64,000 bases of DNA from NCBI GenBank assembly GCA_033961575.1, contig CM066728.1:106155852-106219851 (forward strand), written 5' to 3'. How positions within the stretch are numbered: position 1 is the first letter of the stretch; each line of letters starts with the position of its first letter. Both the position numbers and the translations under genes were made by a program. The notes beneath the pieces are model-generated. The model was not told the DNA's origin, searched no databases, and saw nothing but the letters and a program-made list of their open reading frames with translations. Positions 47,181-57,520 of the stretch are shown here, piece by piece. Source of the DNA: Aselliscus stoliczkanus. Lineage: Eukaryota > Chordata > Mammalia > Chiroptera > Hipposideridae.

Positions 47181-47415
47181 GTGAGGCAGTGCCTTGAACA
47201 CACCATTTCGTGCAGTGATCCTGCAGCTCTGTGAGCTTTCTTACCCATGCCCCCTGGATGCAAAGTGATGGGGGGCTGGCTCTGCAGCTCTCTCTGTTCT
47301 GTATATCAAAAGCCACCGCGAATACTCACCATGAGTTTGTGGTGACTTTATTTTACCATTTTATTCTGGGCTGGTTGTGACCGACAGCCTAGCCAGGTAC
47401 CACCATGCCTGGGGT

Positions 47416-47484
<69 letters not shown>

Positions 47485-47499
47485 TTTTTCTTTCTTTTG

Positions 47500-47546
<47 letters not shown>
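47416..47546. repeat. Compound (TTTC)n (TA)n microsatellite
   Basis: About 65 bp of TTTC, an interrupted C/T spacer, then about 46 bp of TA. It abuts the L1 end at 47547, so part may come from that L1's poly(A). Confidence 0.95.
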
Positions 47547-47548
<2 letters not shown>

Positions 47549-47712
47549 AATTAAAGTTTATTGGGATGATAATAGTGAGTAAAGTTACATAGGTTTCAGG
47601 TGTACAGTTCTATAATACATCATCTATATATCACATTGTGTGTTCACCACCCAGATTCAGTTTATATGTAATCCCTTTTACCCTCATCTACCACCCCCTG
47701 CCCACCTTATCC
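47547..47712 (-). mobile_element. Short L1 3' end, antisense
   Basis: The words 'TTAATTAAAGTTTATTGGGA', 'ACATAGGTTTCAGGTGTACA' and 'GTTCACCACCCAGATTCAG' repeat those at 45893 and 60310. Confidence 0.8.
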
Positions 47713-48929
47713 TCTGGGTATTTTCTTAAGGTCCACTGTTCCAATTTCCTCATATCTGTCCCCATTTTGACCCTCCCACAGTGGCCTACAGGATAGAATA
47801 AGTCAGAATCTGTAAGCCATATAAACCATTTAACAATGTGCAAGATGATAGGAAACAATTCCGTACTTGGTCAAGGTGTGTCAGTCCCTGGTCACCTCTT
47901 ATGGAAGTCACTTGATAAAAGCTGATTTATGTAAGCCTCCAAATGTCCTCATTTAGGCCGTGAGAGTTTAAATAGCTTTCCCAAAGGGGCCTGGATTGGC
48001 AGTAGTGCTGCTAGCTCCCGTCGCACAGTCTGGCTTTTGACCCCACAAGTTTCGCCCTTGGCCTCCTAGTTCAGGAGCTTTCTACTGCAGCTCTCCATTC
48101 AGCCCTCAAAACATTTTTAGAATAACTGTAAAATTATACTTTTGATGAAAGTATTCAAAGCAAAAAGATTTGTGTTCTAAGAATTAAAGAAACATTCTAA
48201 TGTGGCAGAAATATTGGAATATTCATTTGAGAATATAACACAGACACGTAGAGAGACCACAGGCAGTAGGCTGAAGGGAAATCAGTTCCTCAGAAAGTTC
48301 TGGAAGAAGCAGGGTCACTCACTGACCTACACTAATAAGGACTGGATACTGTGTGCTCATGTACAGGGATGATAGCTGCCTGTAACAAAGCTCCGTTGGG
48401 CACCGCTTCTCACCATTTTTACTGACTGTGTTACATTTCCACAGTATTTAGGACTTTTGACCAAGGTCATTTCATTTTGCATTCAATACCTATTCTGGTG
48501 ATGTGGCTGCAAGCAAAACCATACACTAAAAAATGCTTTATATCAGAATACACTTGGGGGTCAGGTGGACATCGTAGCTAGAAGGCCCTTTGTTTCTGTA
48601 GGCTAGAATCAAACAGCAGTACTGACACAATTTATTGCACAATAGATGCTCTGGCTTATGTTTCAGGTGCACTGCTTAACCTGAAAGCAAACTAACAAAA
48701 AACTCACAGTTCTTTACCTTTTTTTTCATATTGAAAGATATTGTGAACAATGGTACGCCACATGATACAGTGCTAGGACTGATGCTTTGGGCATGAAAAA
48801 GTTGAAAAAGGAAATAAGAAAATATATTTGAGCAAGTTCAGAGCAGAATAGCTATAGTATAATAATTGTGACTTTTCCTGACATAAGAGAACTCTCTGAA
48901 TTTTTGTATATAGTGTATATGTGTGTATG
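47713..48929. other. Mostly unique DNA, one antisense MIR-like piece
   Basis: 47935-48060 resembles reversed MIR ('AATGTCCTCATTTAGGCCGT', 'CGCACAGTCTGGCTTTTGAC'). The remainder shows nothing identifiable. Confidence 0.4.
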
Positions 48930-48952
48930 CGCACACACACACACACACACAC
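48930..48952. repeat. (CA)n tract left of a MITE
   Basis: About 23 bp of CA on the + strand, ending directly at the MITE. Confidence 0.9.
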
Positions 48953-49153
48953 TGGGGGTGCCAAAAAATGTACACATTTTAAGATGTGTTATCTATATAT
49001 TACTTTGCAAAGTTGAACTGAATTATGATAACAATGTGTTGTATGAACTTTGCTCAAAAGATGGTGTTAATCAAATGAATGCTAGCGTCATTCATTGTGT
49101 TGCAATTTTAATACAGCATTTTCCTTTCTTAAAATGTGTATACATTTTTTCGG

Positions 49154-49157
<4 letters not shown>
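48953..49157. mobile_element. Mariner-type MITE of the GGTGCC family (copy 1)
   Basis: Left end 'TGGGGGTGCCAAAAAATGTA' and right end (reversed) 'GAGGCCGAAAAAATGTATAC' are inverted repeats. The interior 'GCAATTTTAATACAG' is shared with the copy at 62312, as is the length (about 205 bp). The TA target site is no longer visible, because each end runs into a dinucleotide tract. Confidence 0.8.

Positions 49158-49202
<45 letters not shown>
49158..49202. repeat. (TG)n tract right of a MITE
   Basis: About 45 bp of TG on the + strand, starting directly at the MITE end. Confidence 0.96.
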
Positions 49203-49207
<5 letters not shown>

Positions 49208-49230
49208 ATGAAATATTGTTTAGTCAATGT

Positions 49231-49300
49231 TTTTATAATTATAAAAGTGGGATTGTGCAATGTGGGATTTTATAATTATAATTAGTGGGATTGTGCAATG
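49231..49300 (+). repeat. Two-copy tandem duplication of 37-38 bp
   Basis: 'TTTTATAATTATAA' plus 'GTGGGATTGTGCAATG' occurs at 49231-49262 and again at 49268-49300 with a one-base length difference (AAA versus ATTA in the middle). Confidence 0.9.
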
Positions 49301-50065
49301 TATTTCTTAGGTGCAATTTGCATTTTCCACTCTATATTTTGTTTTTGAGAACTACCCAGCTTGATATGTATGTATCTGACTAATTTCTTTTAACTGATGA
49401 ACAGTATTGAATCCATATGTGTGTCACATATGATATATAACCCTATTCCTGTGGTTGGCCATTCCCCTATTGCTGATCACTTGCGTTGCTTCCATTGTTT
49501 TTCGCTGTTGAGGACATGTAAACATCAACAGTCCTGTACAAGTCTCTCCGGCCCAGGTGCATGGGCTCCCTGGAGGCTCTAACTAGAAGCAGGACTGCTG
49601 GGTGACTGGTATTTGCACGTAGAACCCTACCAGGTATCACCTCATGGTGATTCATGCATGTGCAATCTGTGAGGACTCTTATTTTCCATCTTCTCCCCAA
49701 CACTGAGTACTGTCAGACTTCCTAAATGTTTCAAATCTGTAGAGTATACAGAGATTTTTGTGTCTATTTTTATTCCTCCAATTCCTAACAGGGTTGAGTA
49801 ATTTTTTAATGTGTTCAATAGCCATACATTCTTTATTTTTCTACTATGCCTGAGCTGTACATATATTTGTTGACTTCTTTTCTATTTGATTTTTTCATCT
49901 CAATCTTACTGATTTGTAGGAGCTATTTGTGTGTTCTGGAAAGTAACCTTTTGTAAATTATATGCATTGCAGATATCTTCTCCCAGGATGTGGCTTGTTT
50001 GTCAGCATAGTTTGTCTGTTTTTCTCACAGAGGAGTTTAATTTTGATGCAGCTAAATGTGTGCAC
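49301..50065 (-). repeat. Ancient L1M fragment, antisense
   Basis: Reversed L1 landmarks in order are 'TGGTTGGCCATTCCCCTATT', 'TAGAAGCAGGACTGCTGGGT', 'TTCTCCCCAACACTGAGTAC', 'GCATTGCAGATATCTTCTCC' and 'GAGGAGTTTAATTTTGATGC'. Confidence 0.7.
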
Positions 50066-50069
50066 TGAA

Positions 50070-50285
50070 AGGCAGTTCAGAATGTGGCTCTAGAACCAGA
50101 GATGTCCATGGTCACCATCCTGTGGGACCTCCAGCAAGTTCCTGAGTAGCTTTTACCTCAGTTTCATTATCTGGAAAATGGGAAAGTATTACTTCTCTGA
50201 AAAGTGTTAGCGTGAAGATTAACTATAAATCAATTAGAATATTGCCTGGTATAAAGTGACAGCTATGTAAGTGTTAGCTACTAAA
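50070..50285 (+). repeat. MIR-type SINE, sense
   Basis: The words 'TGTGGCTCTAGAACCAGAG', 'CTCAGTTTCATTATCTGGAA' and 'GTGTTAGCGTGAAGATTAAC' followed by 'AATATTGCCTGGTATAAAGT' are in MIR order, nearly full length. Confidence 0.7.
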
Positions 50286-50730
50286 ATTGGTGCTTTGAAT
50301 ATATTGTTTTTAAAGTTCTTTCCTAGCCTCACTGGCTTCTGTACATACTTAGGGATATGTTTAAAGGTTAAATGTTACTCATGATGGGCTTTGTTTATTT
50401 TTCTCACAATATTTAGATTCTGAAATTTACACATAGTTACATACGTAGGGAATGATCTAAATTACATTTATATGTTTCTTTAATATGATTTCTATTTTAA
50501 GAAATAGAATGTCAGAAGTGAAAAACAATTTCCTGAAATTGAACATACATGTAGCTACAGCAGCTTCACAGATGAGTTTTATATTATAGTAAATTGGATG
50601 ACATAACTGGGAGGAAGTTCACCCCGAGTTATCCCTAAACACCTGAATTGGAGTGGTGGAGACACAGACATGATCAATGTTTATTGAATGAATGAACAGT
50701 CTGTTTGCTTTCTTAAAAATCATCCACCTT
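50286..50730. other. AT-rich unique DNA
   Basis: A small L2-like end 'TTTATTGAATGAATGAAC' lies at about 50679-50697. Nothing else is recognised. Confidence 0.4.
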
Positions 50731-50840
50731 GGGCCAGCCGAGTGGCGCAGTGGTTAAGAGCTGGCTTGGGACGCCAATGACCCTGGTTCGGGCCCCACAT
50801 ATGAGGGCCAGTGATACTGCCCTCACCAAAAAAAAAAAAA
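50731..50840 (+). mobile_element. Short-form bat tRNA-derived SINE
   Basis: The A box is TGGCGCAGTGG (50743-50753) and the B box GGTTCGGGCCC (50785-50795). It ends at the shared CTGCCCTC, then a poly(A). The 16-bp duplication 'AAAAATCATCCACCTT' is exact (50715-50730 and 50841-50856). Recent insertion. Confidence 0.95.
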
Positions 50841-50856
50841 AAAAATCATCCACCTT

Positions 50857-51829
50857 ACAGCAATTTTTAAGAGAAGAAATCAAGTGCATAAAATATATGA
50901 TTGCATAGAGTTCCCTAGCAGATAGAGTAGAGTGTGCACTCAAAGGAAATGAAATCCAAACCAGGTTCCTCCTGGGACTTCTGTTTTCTGTGATCATTCA
51001 TACTTTTAATCATCTTAACTGGTGCTACAGGAATCAGGAAACCATTTAAGTGATTAATATTGTGTGTGCTCAAAAGAAAGGCACCTGTGCTTTGACAAGA
51101 GAGTTTCATACTCACTGGCAATGGTATTCTTCCAATTGTAATAAAAACATGTTTCTCCCTGCTCCGGTTGCATCATAAAATAGAAACAGTCATGAAAGAA
51201 CAGAAAGTAAATATTACATAACAGTGTGATGCGTAGTTCTACGCATGAAATTCCCCAATATCATAGATGAGGGGCCAAATCACAAAGGATGGGTAACAGT
51301 GTGATGCCACCTGATTTGGGTCAGAGTGACCAATATACCTCCCAGCTCTGTAGTGGAAATGAACAGCAAGGGGCAGGAAATGCCTATGAAGTCGAATAAT
51401 GACACATTTTTTGAGTTATTTAGTGTAACACTTATTTTACAGACACAAACAGCCCTCCAATGTCAGGGTTTTAACACGACAGTGGTTTCTTTCTCACTCA
51501 GGCTTTGTCTTCCCTGGGTTGTCAGGACTCTTCCCTCCGCATGGTGACTCAGGGACATCTCAGCACAGGGCTTACCAAGGAGTGAGAGCCTGAGGATCCT
51601 ATGCCAGCCCTTCTGTGCTTGGAACAGGCAGTGCCATCTGTCCTTTCCTCTCACAGACTTTCACAGGACCCCATCTCCATGCAAGGGGGCGGGAAAGTGT
51701 GGTCCTCATTGGGCCTGCACGGGGAGGAGCCCTGGACTTGGATGAGCCCTGGGAGAAGCTTCTGGTGACTTGTTCACTCTCGGTGCTTCAGGTGGGAAGC
51801 ACGTAAGTGTGCTTCCCTCGTGGCTTTAG
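50857..51829. other. Unique DNA with a tiny palindrome
   Basis: ATGCGTAG-TT-CTACGCAT is at 51229-51246, and the 14-mer 'TAACAGTGTGATGC' occurs twice (about 51219 and 51295). No gene is supported. Confidence 0.4.
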
Positions 51830-52030
51830 GTTATAAGTTAGGAATATGACCTGCGGAGTTGGACAGATTAGCTTAAAGGCCTACGGAGTTCCTTTTGATC
51901 TGTGTGATCAAGTTATTTAGTATCAATAAGCCTGCTATTCCCCATCTACCAAAAGAGATTTGTGGTTGTTGGGAATTAGCAGAGCCCTGGTATACAGCAA
52001 GTACTCCTTCAAGGGCTGTGCTCGTAGAAT
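51830..52030 (+). repeat. MIR-type SINE, sense
   Basis: The words 'TTCCTTTTGATCTGTGTGAT', 'AAGTTATTTAGTATCAATAA' and 'AGAGCCCTGGTATACAGCAA' match MIR sense order. Confidence 0.6.
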
Positions 52031-52089
52031 GAATGCAGCAGCATAGACATAGCAGTAAATCATGCAGGATAAAACAGAACAGTTTTATT

Positions 52090-52530
52090 GTATCAGAAAA
52101 ATATTATATCAGTTTGCTGGGGCTGCCATAACAGATTGCCACAACTGAGTGGCCTCAAACAAAAGAAATGTATTATTTCACAGTTTTGGGGGCCAGAAGT
52201 TCAAAATCAAGGTATGTTGGCAGGCCTGTGATCCCTATGAAATCTGGAAGGAAGGATCGTTCCTGACCTCGTCCAGGTTTGATGGCTCCAGGTGTTCCCT
52301 GGCTTGTGGCTGCATAACTCCAGTCTCTGCTTCCATCTTTACATGGCCTGCTCCTCTGTGTCTCTCCTCTTCTGTCCTATAAGGACACTTGTCACTGGAT
52401 TTAGGACTATCTCATCTGAGTATCTTTAACATAATTACATCTACAAAATGCTTTTTCCTATAAGAATTCTCAATTTCTAGGAATCGCACGTGGATACATC
52501 TTTTTGGGGAGAAAGTTATCACCCCACCTA
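52090..52530 (-). mobile_element. MLT1-type solo LTR (ERVL-MaLR), antisense
   Basis: The reversed end 'AGTTTGCTGGGGCTGCCATA' is followed by 'CACAACTGAGTGGCCTCAAA', 'AATGTATTATTTCACAGTTT', 'TATAAGGACACTTGTCACTG' and 'AACATAATTACATCTACAAA'. This is the reverse of the copies at 2503, 10418 and 22947, and the only antisense one. Confidence 0.8.
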
Positions 52531-53738
52531 CTACAAATACGAAAGCATTTTTCTACTTCTATATAAATGCCCATTAGTGAGTGTACAATTTTGAAACTGT
52601 GGATTATAGGATTACATGTCTGTTGTAAGTGTTAAGCTTTGTAGTTAGATGAATTTGCAGTGTTATCATTTCGTGTATCTACTGTCTACAGTTCACATCA
52701 TCGTAAAACCATTTTCCAGTTTGCTAAAATGGATGGGCTGCAGAAAAAGGTACCCTATAAAAGTCATATGTCTCCTGAGGGACTACTCTTGTATTCATTT
52801 ATATCACTCATGGCTTTTCTGAGCACTGATTTATACCAGAATTCCCTTTTCCCCCCGTAGATGTATTCAGAAGCCATCTCCAAGCTAAGATTAAAGTTCT
52901 AAAATCCACTTGCTGCTGTGAACCTGATGAGCTATTCATAGAAGCAGAGTAAAAGATGTAGTGAAAGACGTGTAGAAAATCGTCCTCAAAATGATGTCTG
53001 TCAGTAACTAGTATCTAGGTGTCTCAATTATTGACATGTAAAAAGGGGCATGTTAGAAATTTTGCATATGTAATGAGAGTTGTTTAGAGTTAGATATTTT
53101 AAATTTATTTATATGCTTAATAAACCGTTTAAAATGAATCTGGGTTGCCTACACAGATGCACTCTGTACAGTATCTTTGGCATGTCCTCAATATGGACAA
53201 CCCTGTCTCCTGGGGTCATTTTATAAGATGAATTTGTCAAGTGAGAATTTAGGATCTGTATATTCAAGTGGTGGTAAAGTGTTATAATTTTTAAATTACT
53301 TAATTCAAGCTATAATAATGAACTGAGAAGAACTGCTCATATGATATATCTAGAGAAGAAGGTATGGGTTTATTTTATCTTCTTTGTAATGAAAAACAAG
53401 AAAGTTATTTCTTTCTTGGACTACCTTTCAAAGTCTACACAAGACTATTCAGATTTGTATATTAAAAGAACTAAAATTGGGTAGAACTGAATGCATGCAG
53501 AAACTATGGTAGGTCAGGCTTTGTGAAAAATGAGCTGTTCTGAAAATTACTGGACAATGTCCATTTTAACGTGCTGGTACCTGTGAATGAAAAGGGGTAT
53601 ATACAGCAAAGGGATTAAAGTTACGATTGTGTCAAAATGGGATCCCTTTTCTCAGTAAGAAATTAAAGGGCATTCCGTGGAGCCACCATCACTGCCTAAT
53701 GATCCTTTGTGTCTCATAGTCTAGGGGTCCTTGCGTTT
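52531..53738. other. Intronic DNA upstream of the exon, nothing identified
   Basis: About 1.2 kb just upstream of the CTNND2 exon carries no recognised interspersed repeat, which is common near exons because of splicing constraint. Confidence 0.45.
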
Positions 53739-53778
53739 CTAACTGATACCTGACACCTGTGTATCCTCTTTTTTACAG
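53739..53778 (+). other. CTNND2: Splice acceptor region: branch point and polypyrimidine tract
   Basis: CTAAC at 53739-53743 fits a branch-point core, with the branch A at about 53742, 37 bases from the exon. It is followed by the pyrimidine-rich 'ATCCTCTTTTTTACAG'. The AG at 53777-53778 closes the intron. The strong acceptor supports inclusion of a very small exon. Confidence 0.8.
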
Positions 53779-53813
53779 TTCAGCAGAAGAGCAGTTTCAC
53801 TGGCAATCACAAG
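53779..53813 (+). CDS. CTNND2: CTNND2 35-nt coding exon (delta-catenin N-terminal region)
   Basis: This is one exon of delta-catenin, the neural p120-family armadillo protein that binds the juxtamembrane tail of classical cadherins and acts at adherens junctions and dendritic spines. The first base finishes a split codon; the frame then reads S-A-E-E-Q-F-H-W-Q-S-Q, and the final G is the first base of a split Asp codon. This matches the known N-terminal delta-catenin segment after the coiled coil (roughly residues 96-107 from memory of human). The acceptor is TTTTTTACAG and the donor AAG/GTAAAG. At 35 nt it is too short for ordinary frame searches. Skipping it alone would shift the frame, so it must be spliced together with the following exon's phase. 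Confidence 0.95.
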
Positions 53814-54333
<520 letters not shown>

Positions 54334-54658
54334 TGAAGACAATTAAAACCTAAGCGTATTATGCCATTATTTTTTTCTAATATAATTAGTATCATGAGAC
54401 ATATCGAATAGAATTTCAAGGTATGTCTATACTTGTTTACTTCACTCCATTGTCTTCTTCTTTCCCATATTCCCCCACCCCAGCCCATGTTCGATATAAA
54501 CTCTCCTAAGTCCTAATTAGCATCAAGATTTCTCACCAGCTGTAGTTGGTGACTCTCACCAACACAATATTCTTTTTGGCATCTAGACCAGCACATTGTA
54601 TGAACTCATCATATATGTGTTTAATTAATACAGTGTCTGCTTTAAAATTAATTGACAA

Positions 54659-54770
54659 GGGCCGACTGAGTGGCGCGGTGGTTAAGCACTGGCTTGGGAA
54701 GCCAACAGCCCCGGTTCGGTCCCACATGTGAGGGCCAGTGACACTGCACTCAAAAAAAAAACAAAAAACA
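54659..54770 (+). mobile_element. Short-form bat tRNA-derived SINE
   Basis: Head 'GGGCCGACTGAGTGGCGCGG', B box 'GGTTCGGTCCC', end GACACTGCACTC, then a broken poly(A). 'TTAATTGACAA' flanks it (54648-54658 and 54772-54782). It sits 350 bp downstream of the exon donor, the closest mobile element to coding sequence here. Confidence 0.93.
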
Positions 54771-54782
54771 TTTAATTGACAA

Positions 54783-56409
54783 TGCTTTACTCCCAATATA
54801 TGCAGAACTATTTAATGCTATGCTATGCTATAGTACTATGCAATAACTTCTTGTGTTTCTATATTTAGGTATCTTATATTGCAATGTTAATCTCAATAGA
54901 GTATTTAGAGATTTCTTAACTTCCATTTAATTACATATTTTTCAACCAGAGTGGTTGAAACTTAGAAATAAAAGTGTTATGAGTTGAAACAAGCCTCACT
55001 TTAATAAATCATAAAATTCTCTTGACTTATTTTAATAAAAATCCCACAAAAAAACAAAAAATGAATCATTAAACCATATGTTACCTCGATAATTTCTACA
55101 GTAGAAATCAATGGACTATTTTAGTCCTTAATTTAAAAAATCATAATTTCCTTGAATGCTCATCAAGCTTTGTGATAGGAAAGGAAGACATAAGAATAAA
55201 ATAGCATACTGATCTTGAAACCATTTATAGGATTGTCTTCTCTCTGTGCCAATAAACATATTTCTCTTGTAGAGGTAGTTGTAGTTACAACTATATTTAA
55301 TTAATATTTGAGGTAGATGTACTCACTTTATTAGAGAGCAGTAAAGCAGAGATAAAATAGTGTGTCTTGGGAGGGCGGAAAAGGTTGGATATCTCATTTT
55401 TCAATATAATAATAGACAAACGTTTTATTATGAGTTTAAGATAAGGGATAACCTTTATTACATGGAAGGTAAGAAAAAAGGGGAAGTAAAAAGAGGCAAA
55501 CCAATTAAAAAGAGGTACATCAACCCTATCAATCTAGCACTACATGGAAGCACACTGGATTCTTCTTTGAAAAGAATAAAAATTTAAATTTGTAATAAAT
55601 AAGGACAAAATGGTTATATGATGTTTATGAGACACACTAATAGTAATGAAGTAAATGTTGAAATTAAAGGAATAGACATTGTAGTGACAGCAAATACAAA
55701 AAAACAAACACACACACACACACAATGAGTGGGGTTGGGGAGGAAATGTGAGATGAAGTGGAATTTCCTGCAGAAACACTAGGCAGGGTTAAAGAGAAAT
55801 TATATAGTGAAAATAACTTGTGAAGCTGTGATAAACTCATATTAAAATCTAGTGAACATGTATGCATCAAACAGTATAGCATCTGACTATCAAAACAAAA
55901 AATATTAAAAACAAAAGAAGTTGATGAAAACTATTGTGAATATTTCAATGCACATTTATCAGAATCAAACTAGCCCTAGAAGAAAAAGGCACAGGAAGTT
56001 GGAATACATAATTAACAAATTAATGTATTAAATTAATTTTAAAAGTTACATTTGTTGAATGATAATACACGCTTGTTATATATATCCAAAGAGTATTTAC
56101 AAAAATTGATCAGCTGTTTGGTAAAGACAATCCTAAAAATTGAAATGTATATAAAGGCTACAGTCTTTGATAATAATCTAGTAAAGTTAAAAGTAAATAA
56201 TAAAAAATATAATCACATTAATTAAGAAACTGATCTACTGAATCAAAATTGTTAATGGCTGAAGTTTTGTTTTTCAGAAAGATTAGTTATGTTATTATGT
56301 ACTGAATTATCTGTCTGAAGACTCCTAGGATTTTAGTTAATTGTTCTTTTTGTAAGCCTGTGCTTCCTCGTTTGAAGATAGGGAAGGAAATAAAGTAAAA
56401 CAAACAATA
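54783..56409. other. AT-rich intronic DNA, nothing identified
   Basis: A short CA tract is present at about 55707-55724. No gene or named repeat is recognised. Confidence 0.4.

Positions 56410-56446
<37 letters not shown>
56410..56446. repeat. (CA)n microsatellite
   Basis: About 37 bp of uninterrupted CA, followed by an A-rich stretch to 56474. Confidence 0.97.
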
Positions 56447-56448
<2 letters not shown>

Positions 56449-56712
56449 TAAAAATAAATTAGAAAAAAAAAAAACAGGAGATGAAAATGTCACCCAAAAG
56501 TTTTATGCCAATGTGAAAGAAATATTGTTATTCTTAAGAAACACTTACTTCTTCTTAACATTTTCAGAGTCTGTTTGAGACTGAATTAATTGAGTAAAAC
56601 GTAGAAAATTAATTTTTAAACGTTGAATATGTAACCCTCACTTGGGGGATCAATTATTGCTAATTTTAAGTACTTATAAAATAAAAATCAAACTCCTAAC
56701 TTGTATCTGTAT

Positions 56713-57065
56713 CAGGGTTCAGCTGGGCAATAGATTCTACTCAAAAGAGTTTAACTGAAGAGAATTTTACTCAGTTACTATTTACAAAGGAGTGGGCAAG
56801 ATAAGGGAACAAATTGTGCCTGCTGAGGCATTCAGGGCGTGCAACAGACAGAAGCCTGGCGACCCTGAGTCCTGTAGGGAACGCTGGGACTAGCACCAGC
56901 AGAGTCAAGAGGCATGGCAGGAGCAGAGGAATAAATATCCTAACCTCTCTCTCTCCCCCCACCTTCAGGGTCCTTCTCTGCCCCCCACTGGCCAAATCCA
57001 TTCATAAAACAAATGCCAAGGGACCCTTGTGATATCCTGTATGTGGGGGAAAAGGACAGAGAATG
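56713..57065. repeat. Unclassified interspersed-repeat-like block
   Basis: A sharply bounded GC-richer block begins 'TATCAGGGTTCAGCTGGGCA' and carries 'GGAGTGGGCAAGATAAGGGA'. It reads like an old LTR or MER-type element, but I cannot place the family. Confidence 0.3.
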
Positions 57066-57159
57066 ACTGTAGGGAACAAGGAGAATAATCAGCATAGCAT
57101 TCTGCTAAATACTAGAACAATCTACCATGTTTATATTCTTGATATATAAACTTAACACA

Positions 57160-57520
57160 TAGACATGTAGTGGCTCTTTGACACATTTCATGTAATTAGC
57201 ACAGCCCATCAGATTCTGCGAGTCCCTTCATTTTGTGATTATTCAATCAATGGCTTCATTAGCTAGAGCAGACTTGAAATAACCAGTGCTAAATTGGACC
57301 TGGCATGCTGCCCTTGAGAGCCAGTCTCTTAGTGCTAATTCAAAAGAGACTAAATACTACATAGAGTCCAAACCAGCTTGAAAAAGTTCAAAATGGTAGC
57401 CAATCTCAAAGCCTAAGCACACTGTACTTAATTTGTTGTGTTTAAAAGCTTTTGTTATTTTTCTTTCCAAGGTCTGATTAAAATAAAATTTGAATCCTAG
57501 TGAATCTTCTTGACCCTGAG
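57160..57520. promoter_or_regulatory. Candidate conserved non-coding block
   Basis: Unique repeat-free DNA with TGATTATTCAATCAATGGC, TTCATTAGCTAGAGC and AGTGCTAATTC (several ATTA/TAAT cores, one PBX/HOX-like TGATTAT). Mixed composition, unlike the flanking AT-rich DNA. Confidence 0.28.

Larger units (their letters stand above)
1..53778 (+). other. CTNND2: CTNND2 intron upstream of the small exon (partial)
   Basis: Everything before the first recognised exon is read as one intron, or the end of one, of CTNND2. I looked for the preceding coding segment (glutamate/arginine-rich coiled coil ending in serine/methionine codons) and did not see it. The stretch has stops in all frames, microsatellites and more than 40 repeat insertions, as expected of the very large 5' introns known for this gene. 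It may cover only part of the intron. An unrecognised non-coding or alternative exon cannot be excluded. Confidence 0.8.

Noticed and set aside
50731..50840. tRNA gene suggested by A and B boxes
   Set aside because: Head of a SINE with poly(A) and target duplications; not a functional tRNA fold.
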